Positions 55,978 to 64,000 of a stretch of DNA of 64,000 bases are shown piece by piece. The stretch lies in assembly GCA_963807425.1 (NCBI GenBank), contig CAWEBZ010000009.1:1-64000 (forward strand). The letters are read 5' to 3'. Position numbers and translations under genes: made by a program. Below the pieces are notes generated by a model. That model saw nothing but the letters and a program-made list of their open reading frames with translations, ran no database searches and had not been told where the DNA came from. How positions within the stretch are numbered: the stretch's first letter is position 1; the number at the start of each line of letters is the position of its first letter. This stretch comes from VRUE01 sp963807425. Its GTDB lineage: Bacteria > Actinomycetota > Thermoleophilia > Solirubrobacterales > 70-9.

Positions 55978-57264
55978 ATGATCAATCTAGAGATACCGAA
56001 GAAGTTCAAGCCGCTTGCCAGCCAGGCCAACCAGGTCGCGACCGAGGTCTTCCGGCCGATCTCGCGCAAGTACGACGAGGCCGAGCACTCCTACCCCAAG
56101 GAGCTCGACATGCTCGCCTCGCTGATCGACGGCATGAACGAGGGCTCCGACATCGCGGCGCCGGTGCTGCCGGCGTGCGCCGCGAGTCGAGCGACGGCGA
56201 TGCGGGCAACCGCAACGGCTCCAACCTCTCGACCGTGCTCGGCATCATCGAGCTCTGCTGGGGGGATGTCGGCCTGCTGCTCTCGATGCCGCGCCAGGGG
56301 CTCGGCAACTCGGCGATCGCCTCGGTGGCGACCGAGGAGCAGCTCGAGCAGTACGGCGGCAAATGGGCGGCGATGGCGATCACCGAGCCGGAAGCCGGCT
56401 CGGACTCGGCCTCGATCCGGACCACGGCCGAGCTCAGACGGCGACGAGTACGTGCTCAACGGCGAGAAGATCTTCGTCACCTCGGGCGACCGCGCCGACC
56501 TGATCGTGGTCTGGGCGACGCTCGACCGCGATAAGGGCCGGGCGGCGATCAAGTCGTTCATCGTCGAGCGCGACAACCCCGGGCTGAAGCTCGACCGGCT
56601 CGAGCACAAGCTCGGGATCCGCGCCTCGGACACGGCCAACTTCACTCTGCAGGACTGCCGGGTGCCGAAGGAAGCACTGCTGGGCGACCCAGAGGTCAAG
56701 GAGAAGGGCTTCGCCGGGGTGATGGAAACGTTCGACAACACGCGGCCGCTGGTCGCGGCGATGGCGGTCGGCGTCGCCCGCGCCTCGCTCGAGGAGACGC
56801 GCAAGCGCCTCGCCGAGGCGGGGGTCGAGGTCGACTACTCGACGCCGGCGCTCTCACAGCACGCCGCGGCGGCCCGCTTCCTCGAGATGGAGGCCGACTA
56901 CGAGGCCTCCTGGCTGCTGACGCTGCAGGCGGCCTGGATGGCCGACAACGGCAAGCCGAACTCGCTGCAGGCCTCGATGGCGAAGGCGAAGGCGGGGCGC
57001 GCCTGCGTCGACATCGCGCTCGGCTGCGTCGAGCTCTGCGGCAGCGTCGGCTACAGCGAGAACGACCTGCTCGAGAAGTGGGCCCGCGACGCCAAGATCC
57101 TCGACATCTTCGAGGGGACGCAGCAGATCCAGCTGCTGATCGTCGCTCGCCAGCTGCTTGGTAAGAGCTTCTGCCGAACTGCGGTAGTTAAGGGGCCGGG
57201 TGCCCCTCCCCGGAGGCCGTCGCGCAGCTGGGTCGCTCCCGGAGGTTCAAGCGCTCGCGCATGA
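55978..57264 (+). CDS. Acyl-CoA dehydrogenase (second of two; frameshifted)
   Basis: It starts 14 nt after the previous gene (MINLEIPKKFKPLASQANQV). Family motifs: LLLSMPRQGLGNSAIASVAT, MAITEPEAGSDSASIRTTAE, VLNGEKIFVTSGDRADLIVV, LEHKLGIRASDTANFTLQDC, GVARASLEETRKRL, CVELCGSVGYSENDLLEKWA and ILDIFEGTQQIQLLIVARQL. It is ~403 aa if it ends near 57187: removing one T after LLGKS gives a TAG-terminated LLGKSSAELR tail, as in homologues; as written the frame runs on to 57264 through a hairpin repeat. Further breaks near 56170 and 56435. It is probably the catalytic partner of the preceding dehydrogenase. Confidence 0.84.
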   Translation: MINLEIPKKFKPLASQANQVATEVFRPISRKYDEAEHSYPKELDMLASLIDGMNEGSDIAAPVLPACAASRATAMRATATAPTSRPCSASSSSAGGMSACCSRCRARGSATRRSPRWRPRSSSSSTAANGRRWRSPSRKPARTRPRSGPRPSSDGDEYVLNGEKIFVTSGDRADLIVVWATLDRDKGRAAIKSFIVERDNPGLKLDRLEHKLGIRASDTANFTLQDCRVPKEALLGDPEVKEKGFAGVMETFDNTRPLVAAMAVGVARASLEETRKRLAEAGVEVDYSTPALSQHAAAARFLEMEADYEASWLLTLQAAWMADNGKPNSLQASMAKAKAGRACVDIALGCVELCGSVGYSENDLLEKWARDAKILDIFEGTQQIQLLIVARQLLGKSFCRTAVVKGPGAPPRRPSRSWVAPGGSSARA

Positions 57265-57293
57265 GCCTCCGGGAGAGGGGCACCCGGCCCCTT
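57190..57293. repeat. Long 28-bp-arm inverted repeat downstream of the acyl-CoA dehydrogenases
   Basis: The arm at 57190-57217 (AAGGGGCCGGGTGCCCCTCC, then CCGGAGGC) is the reverse complement of 57265-57293, with a single 1-nt indel and a 47-nt spacer. The spacer contains a further CCCGGAGG that can pair with the right arm's CCTCCGGG. It separates the dehydrogenase gene from the acyl-CoA ligase and may be a strong terminator, an mRNA-stabilising structure or a mobile palindromic repeat. Confidence 0.75.
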
Positions 57294-57314
57294 TCGTAGG
57301 GCAGACTGCTCGCC

Positions 57315-58766
57315 GTGAACTTCATCGAGGACGTGGTCGAACGCTTCCCTTTCGCCAGGCCGGCGCTGATCGAGGTCAATGCGGATGGGGAGCGCAGGGT
57401 CCATCACTTTGGTGAGCTGTTTGCGCGATCTGCGGGGCTCTCTGGGGCTTTTGCGGCGCGCTGGCGTGAAGCGCGGTGACGTGGTGATGACGCTCGTCGG
57501 CAGCAGGGTCGAGTGGGTGCTGGCGATGCTCGCGTGCTGGCGGATGGGGGCAGTGGCTCTCCCCTGCAACCCGCAGCTGCGCCGTAAGGACCTGGAGCTG
57601 CGCGCCGGAGCAGCCGGTCCGAAGCTCGCCGTCGGCGAGGCGAAGTACCTGGGCGAGCTCCCAGACGGGATCCCCTACATGGACATGGACGACCTCGCCC
57701 GCGTCTTCGACGAGGACCTGCCCCAGGAGACGCCGGCGGCGGTCGAGCGGCTCGAAGCCGGCGACCCGGCAGCGATCGTCTTCACCTCGGGGACCACCGG
57801 CGACCCGCGCGGAGTCCTCTACCCGCAGCGTTACCTGCTCGGCCAGCGCCTTCAGGCCGAGCACTGGTTTGGCGCCCGGGATGGGGAGATCGCCTGGTGC
57901 ACGGCCGCGCCCGGGCTGGGGGAAGTCGACCCGCAACGCCTTCGTCGCTCCCTGGCTGGGCGGCGCCGTCGCCGTTCTCCACGACGGCTCGCTTCGATCC
58001 CGCCGAGCGGCTGCGCCTCTGCGAGGAGCTGGGCGTCAACGTGCTCTGCCAGGCGCCGACCGAGTACCGGATGCTCGCGAAGAAGGTGGAGCTGACTCCA
58101 ATCGCCTCGCTGCGCCGCCTGGTCTCGGCCGGAGAGCCGATCGAGCCCGAGATGATCCGCCTCTTCCGGGAGCGCCTCGGCCTGGCGATCGGCGACGGCT
58201 ACGGCCAGACCGAGACCGGCGCCGTCTGCGGCATGCGCCCCGGCGAGGATGACCCCAGCCGCGACGGCTCGATGGGCAGGCCCCTGCCGGGAATCGAGAC
58301 CCGGATCGTCGAGAGCGAGATGCAGTTGAAGGTCAGCTCCTCCCCCACCTTCTTCGACCGCTACCTCGACGGCGAGCGCTTCGAGGACGAGTGGTGGCCG
58401 ACCGGTGACCGGGTTCGCGAGGACGCCGACGGCTACCTCTGGTTCGAAGGGCGCAGCGACGACCTAATCCTCTCCGCCGGCTACCGGATCGGCCCCTTCG
58501 AGGTCGAGTCGGCGCTCGTCTCCCACCCCGCCGTCGCCGAGGCTGCCGCGGTCGCGGCGCCGGACCCAGAGCGCGGCGCCGTGGTGCGGGCGATCGTCGT
58601 CCTCCACAACGGCAGCGACCCCTCCGAGGAGCTTGCCCGCGAGCTGCAGAAGCACGTCAAAGCCCAGACGGCGCCCTACAAGTACCCCCGCATCGTCGAG
58701 TTCGCCGCCGAGCTGCCGAAGACGAGCAGCGGCAAGATCAAGCGTGCCCAGCTGCGGCAGGGGTAA
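57315..58766 (+). CDS. AMP-forming acyl-CoA synthetase (frameshifted)
   Basis: This ~483-aa ANL-superfamily ligase starts at GTG 57315 (VNFIEDVVERFPFARPALIE). Motifs: VVMTLVGSRVEWVLAMLACW, AAIVFTSGTTGDPRGVLYPQ (P-loop TSGTTGxPRG), NVLCQAPTEYRMLAKK, GYGQTETGAVCGM (A5), TGDRVREDADGYLWFEGRSD (A7), DDLILSAGYRIGPFEVESAL (A8) and LPKTSSGKIKRAQL (A10 catalytic Lys). It activates a fatty or short-chain acid to acyl-CoA through an acyl-AMP, feeding the dehydrogenases encoded just upstream. It matches the medium-chain/acetyl-CoA-synthetase-like branch more than FadD long-chain enzymes. Breaks near 57460, 57920 and 57990. Confidence 0.88.
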
Positions 58767-58776
58767 CCTGACTGCC

Positions 58777-59283
58777 ATGGCCACCCAGAGCGAGGCCACC
58801 GACGTCGCAACTGTCGCCCGTGCCTACTTCGAAACGGTTGCCAGGCGCGACCTCGATGCGATGACCGAGTTCTACGAGCCGGGCGGCATCGGTGAGATCC
58901 ACGGCCTGGTCAGCCTGCAGGTGCCGGACAGCTACAGGCAGTGGTTCGGGGCGCTCTTCGCTGCCTTCCCCGACTTCCGCTTCGAGATCCTCGACGTGAT
59001 GGCGAACGATGAGAAGGCGGCAGTGCGCTGGCGCGCCACCGGCACTTTCAGCGGATCGGCCCGCTTCGAAGGCCTGGATCCCAACGGCGCCAAGGTCGAT
59101 GTCCAGGGCTGCGACGTGCTGACCATCAGCAACGGCCGCGTTCAGCACAACGACGCCTACATGAACGGAGCCGAGATGGCGCGGCAGCTCGGCGCCCTGC
59201 CGCCGACCGGCTCCCTGGCCGAACGAGCCACCACCGCTGCGCTCAACCTGAAGACTCGCTTGACGAGGGCGATCCGCAAATAG
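58777..59283 (+). CDS. SnoaL-like (NTF2-fold) protein
   Basis: This intact 168-aa protein starts 10 nt after the ligase stop. EATDVATVARAYFETVARRD, LDAMTEFYEPGGIGEIHG, WFGALFAAFPDFRFEILDVM, KAAVRWRATGTFSG and GCDVLTISNGRVQHNDAYMN match the SnoaL-like polyketide cyclase/NTF2 pattern (cone-shaped fold with an internal pocket). Family members act as cyclases, isomerases or epoxide hydrolases, or merely bind ligands. The catalytic residues cannot be assigned. Cotranscription with the acyl-CoA ligase is likely. Confidence 0.8.
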   Translation: MATQSEATDVATVARAYFETVARRDLDAMTEFYEPGGIGEIHGLVSLQVPDSYRQWFGALFAAFPDFRFEILDVMANDEKAAVRWRATGTFSGSARFEGLDPNGAKVDVQGCDVLTISNGRVQHNDAYMNGAEMARQLGALPPTGSLAERATTAALNLKTRLTRAIRK

Positions 59284-59293
59284 GCTGGCCTGG

Positions 59294-60658
59294 GTGGAGC
59301 AGATCGACCGCAAGCGGATCGCGGCGCTGACAGAGGCCCAGCAGGAGATTCTCCGCAACGGCACGGGTGAGTCGGCGAAGACTTTCGAGCGGGCGGTGAA
59401 GGTGATGCCGAACGGCGTCCCCTCCTCCTTCCAGGTCAGCGACCCCTGGCCGGTCTACATCGAGCGGGGCAAGGGCAGCAGGGTCTGGGACGTCGACGGC
59501 AGCGAGTACGTCGACTTCCACAACGGCTTCGGCGTGATGTGCATTGGCCACGCCAACCCCGACGTCGGCGCCGCGGTCAAGGCGAGGATCGACGAAGGCA
59601 CCCACTTCGCCGCCCCCACCGACGGCTCGATCGCCGTCGCCGAGGAGCTGACGCGGCGCTTCGGTCTGTCGCAGTGGCGCTTCACCAACTCCGGCACCGA
59701 GTCGACGATGGACGCCATCCACCTCGCCCGCGGCGCCACCGGGCGCGACACGATCCTCAAGATCGAGGGCTCCTACCACGGTCACCACGACAGCGTCATG
59801 GTCTCCGTCTACCCGCCATTGGAGGCACTCGGCGCCCGCGACGACCCGGTCAGCGTCCCCTACGGCGCCGGCACCCCACTAGCACTGACCGAGCTGACCC
59901 GTGCCGTCCCTTTCAACGATGCCGAGGCCCTCGAGAGCGTCTTGGAGAAGATCGGCGAGCAGGTCGCTGGGCTGATCATGGAGCCGGCGATGATGAACAT
60001 CAACATCATCCCGCCGCGCGAGGGCTACCTGGAGCGGGTCCGCGAGCTGACCGCGAAGCACGGCGTGAAGCTGATCTTCGACGAGGTCAAGACCGGCTGC
60101 ACTATCTCCGCCGGCGGCGCCACCGCCCGCTTCGGCGTCGTCCCCGACATGATCACCCTGGCCAAGGCCAGCTGCGGCGGCTACCCCGGCGGCGCGATCG
60201 GGATGAACGAGGAGCTGGCGGCGATCGTCGCCGACGGGACCGTGAAGCAGTACGGGACCTTCAACGGCAACCCGCTGGTGATGGCCGCAGCGGAGGCCAC
60301 CCTGACCGAGGTCCTCACCGACGATGCCTACGAGCGCTTCGAGGCGACCAACCAGCGCCTGCTCGACGGCTGCCAGGGGATCATCGACTCCTACGGTCTG
60401 CCTGCCTACACCGAGGGGCTCGGAGCCAAGGGCTGCGTGGTCTTCTCGCCAGAGCGGATGTACGAGTACCGCGACTACCTGACCAAGGTCGACGAAGAGC
60501 TCTCCACGCTCGCCTGGCTCTACCACATGAACCACGGCATCTTCATGACCCCGGGGGTCGAGGAGGAGTGGACGCTCTCGATCGCCCACAGCGACGAGGA
60601 CCTGCAGCGATACCTCGACGCCTTCGAGGCCTTCGCCCGCGACCTCACCGCCGGCTAG
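59294..60658 (+). CDS. Class III PLP aminotransferase, glutamate-1-semialdehyde aminomutase-like
   Basis: This intact 454-aa protein starts at GTG 59294, 10 nt after the SnoaL stop. Features: VMPNGVPSSFQVSDPWPVYI, YVDFHNGFGVMCIGHANPDV, RFTNSGTESTMDAIHLARGA, ILKIEGSYHGHHDSV (Tyr/His over PLP), VKLIFDEVKTGCTISAGGA (Asp binding the pyridine N), MITLAKASCGGYPGGAIGM (Schiff-base Lys) and QYGTFNGNPLVMAAAEATL. It is related to HemL but lies outside any haem cluster; the Asp-Glu-Val-Lys (not QTGFR) region argues for a different amino donor or substrate. It ends at a hairpin. Confidence 0.87.
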   Translation: MEQIDRKRIAALTEAQQEILRNGTGESAKTFERAVKVMPNGVPSSFQVSDPWPVYIERGKGSRVWDVDGSEYVDFHNGFGVMCIGHANPDVGAAVKARIDEGTHFAAPTDGSIAVAEELTRRFGLSQWRFTNSGTESTMDAIHLARGATGRDTILKIEGSYHGHHDSVMVSVYPPLEALGARDDPVSVPYGAGTPLALTELTRAVPFNDAEALESVLEKIGEQVAGLIMEPAMMNINIIPPREGYLERVRELTAKHGVKLIFDEVKTGCTISAGGATARFGVVPDMITLAKASCGGYPGGAIGMNEELAAIVADGTVKQYGTFNGNPLVMAAAEATLTEVLTDDAYERFEATNQRLLDGCQGIIDSYGLPAYTEGLGAKGCVVFSPERMYEYRDYLTKVDEELSTLAWLYHMNHGIFMTPGVEEEWTLSIAHSDEDLQRYLDAFEAFARDLTAG

Positions 60659-60707
60659 ACGTGCCGTTTGTTAAGCACCCATAGGGGCGTATAACTAACG
60701 GCACGTC
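60658..60707. terminator. Bidirectional terminator-like hairpin
   Basis: GACGTGCCGTT (60658-60668) pairs with AACGGCACGTC (60697-60707) around a 28-nt loop. It sits between the convergent aminotransferase (+, ending 60658) and GGDEF-EAL gene (-, ending 60726). Placement and an AT-rich loop fit a shared terminator. Confidence 0.65.
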
Positions 60708-60725
60708 ACGTCAGCGGCGCCGCGG

Positions 60726-62165
60726 CTAGGCGGCGAGAGCCTCGGAGACCGCAACCGGCTTGCCCAGGTGGAAGCCCTGGGCCATGTCGACGCCGTATTC
60801 GCGCAGCATCTGGGTTGTGACGTCGTCCTGGACGTACTCGGCGATCGTCGCCTTGCCCAGCCCGCGGGCGATCTGGACGATCGCCTGCACGGTGAGCTGG
60901 TCGGCGTCGCTGTTCGGCATGTCGCGGACGAAGGAGCCGTCGATCTTGATCAGGTCGAAGGGGATCTGCTTCAGATAGTGGAAGGGGCCGAAGCCGGCGC
61001 CGTAGTCGTCGATAGCCACCTGGCAGCCGAACTCGGTCAGCCGATCGGCGAAGCCTGCGGCCGCCTCGTAGTCGTTGACCCGCGCCGACTCGGTGATCTC
61101 GAAGGTGCAGCGCGAGGGATCGGCTTCCCCCTCGTCGAGGCGGCGCTCGATGAACTCGATCACCGAGATATCGGTGAGCGAGGCGCCGGAGAGGTTGACG
61201 TGCAGCGAGACCGGCTGGCCTCCGCGCTCGCGCTCGGCAAGCAGCTCCAGCGCCCTGGCGACGACCCAGCGGTCCAGCTCCTGCACCATCCCGGAGCGCT
61301 CCGCGACCTCGATGAAGGACGCCGCCGGCAGCAACTCGCCGTCATCGCCGGTCATCCGCAGCAGCAGCTCGTAGCGCTCGATCCCACCGGAGGCGAGGCT
61401 GCGGATCGGCTGGGTGTGAAGACTGAGGCGATCATGGGTGAGCGCGTCGCGGATCCGTGCGGCGGTGGTCAGCTGGCGGCGCTGGCGGCGCTCGGGCTCG
61501 CCGGGATCCCGAAAGAGCGCGATCTGGTTTCGCCCCTCCTCCTTGGCCCGGTACATCGCTTGGTCGGCGGCGATCAGGACCGCCTCGCTGCCGACGTCCC
61601 GCTCGCTGCCGAACATCGTGATCCCGACACTGATCGTCGCGTTCTCGGCATCCGCAACAGGGGCGGCATTCTCGGCCACCTCAGAACGCAGGTCCTCGCC
61701 CAGCTGCAGCGCCCCGGCGGTGTCGGTCTGCGGCATCAGCACCGCGAACTCGTCTCCGGAGAGTCGGGCGACGATATCGGTGGCCCGCACTCGCTCGCGC
61801 AGGATCCCCGCGACTTGCCGCAGCAGGTTGTCGCCGGCATGGTGCCCTAAGGAGTCGTTGATCCCCTTGAGCCCGTCGATGTCGATGATCATCACCGCGC
61901 CCTGGCCGCCGTAGCGAGCGCTGAAGGAGACGTACTGGTCGAGCTCGGCGCGGAAGCGACGGCGGTCGAGCAGCCCGGTCAGCGAGTCGTGATCGGCGAT
62001 GTAGCGAAGCTCCGCCTCCGTCTTCTCGGCCTTTGCCAGAGCGGCACAAACGACCTCACGATCCTCTGGATCGAGTTTTTCGAGGACCGATTCGAGCGCG
62101 GAATTTCCCTCTGAGAGGGACTTCTCGATTGCCACCAAGGTGAAGGTAGACCTTTCCGTTCCCAA
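60726..62165 (-). CDS. GGDEF-EAL bifunctional cyclic-di-GMP enzyme
   Basis: This intact 479-aa cytosolic protein has a ~55-residue helical N-terminus (SLSEGNSALESVLEKLDPED), then a GGDEF domain (~56-215): ADHDSLTGLLDRRRFRAELD, IDIDGLKGINDSLGHHAGDN, the RATD-IVARL-SGDEF stretch in which RxxD is an inhibitory I-site five residues before SGDEF, and AADQAMYRAKEEGRNQI. The EAL domain (~235-479) keeps ERYELLLRM (Glu-x-Leu), HVNLSGASL (Asn), FEITESA, AIDDYGAGFGPFHYLKQIPF (DD), KIDGSFV and EYVQDD, so both activities could be retained. No sensor domain or membrane segment. The start used is TTG 62165; a GTG at ~62135 is possible. It could tune surface-polysaccharide output. Confidence 0.9.
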   Translation of the reverse strand: MGTERSTFTLVAIEKSLSEGNSALESVLEKLDPEDREVVCAALAKAEKTEAELRYIADHDSLTGLLDRRRFRAELDQYVSFSARYGGQGAVMIIDIDGLKGINDSLGHHAGDNLLRQVAGILRERVRATDIVARLSGDEFAVLMPQTDTAGALQLGEDLRSEVAENAAPVADAENATISVGITMFGSERDVGSEAVLIAADQAMYRAKEEGRNQIALFRDPGEPERRQRRQLTTAARIRDALTHDRLSLHTQPIRSLASGGIERYELLLRMTGDDGELLPAASFIEVAERSGMVQELDRWVVARALELLAERERGGQPVSLHVNLSGASLTDISVIEFIERRLDEGEADPSRCTFEITESARVNDYEAAAGFADRLTEFGCQVAIDDYGAGFGPFHYLKQIPFDLIKIDGSFVRDMPNSDADQLTVQAIVQIARGLGKATIAEYVQDDVTTQMLREYGVDMAQGFHLGKPVAVSEALAA

Positions 62166-62268
62166 GCGGAGCGGCGTCCAAGCACACAGCCCCGATTACA
62201 TCTAAATTTCAGCCTTCGGTCCTCCCGAAAAGTGAGCGTCGAAGTGTCCGCGGGTAGTGTCAGGCGCA

Positions 62269-64000
<1,732 letters not shown>

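Noticed and set aside
59294..60658. Haem biosynthesis enzyme HemL
   Set aside because: It is of the GSA-aminomutase fold family, but active-site surroundings differ (FDEVKTGCTI) and no haem genes are near; kept as a generic class III aminotransferase.

Overview
The window is GC-rich (roughly 68-70 % by eye), gene-dense DNA with many 4-nt stop/start overlaps (ATGA, TTGA, GTGA). Its family content points to an actinobacterium, probably of the Thermoleophilia/Solirubrobacterales type: a mycobacterial-like fadA2-fabG4-htdX cassette, GTP-type PEP carboxykinase, a DUF559 protein, and a Streptomyces-like ethylmalonyl-CoA gene set. The lineage is inferred from gene content, not from a marker gene. 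I saw no rRNA, tRNA, CRISPR array or transposase.

Layout. (1) 1-15 kb holds a dispersed ethylmalonyl-CoA pathway: the 3' end of a crotonyl-CoA carboxylase/reductase, ethylmalonyl-CoA mutase, a MaoC hydratase, an acyl-CoA dehydrogenase (probable methylsuccinyl-CoA dehydrogenase) and a malyl/beta-methylmalyl-CoA lyase. Among them sit clpS, an ArsR-type regulator, a CAP-domain secreted protein, a collagen-like secreted protein and pabB/pabC. (2) 15.2-42.7 kb is a surface-polysaccharide locus: a WcaJ-like module joined to a GT2, two membrane proteins, several GT2 and GT4 enzymes, a kinase-like protein, a GT2-deacetylase fusion, a DegT aminotransferase, a GMC oxidoreductase, a Wzm/Wzt ABC exporter, a secreted GH5-like enzyme, and five paralogous secreted GH26-like proteins. 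(3) 42.7-47.3 kb is central carbon metabolism: pckG, divergent from sucC-sucD-ferredoxin. (4) 47.3-50.2 kb is a divergent HxlR regulator and MMPL transporter pair. (5) 50.3-58.8 kb is a tightly coupled fatty-acid degradation cassette: tetR-thiolase-FabG4-HtdX-two acyl-CoA dehydrogenases-acyl-CoA ligase. (6) 58.8-64 kb holds a SnoaL protein, a class III aminotransferase, a GGDEF-EAL protein and a DUF255 protein that runs off the end.

How it fits together (inference): acyl-CoA degradation would feed acetyl-CoA into the ethylmalonyl-CoA pathway. Succinyl-CoA synthetase and PEPCK would then turn the C4 products into PEP for gluconeogenesis, and so into the nucleotide sugars used by the polysaccharide locus.

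Data-quality warning: more than half of the genes carry one or more frameshifts although the proteins stay highly conserved across the breaks. Nearly every break I checked is repaired by removing one base, usually a G or C. I read this as sequencing or assembly error, so frameshifted genes are annotated as full-length loci with the breaks listed; break positions are good to about 10-20 nt.
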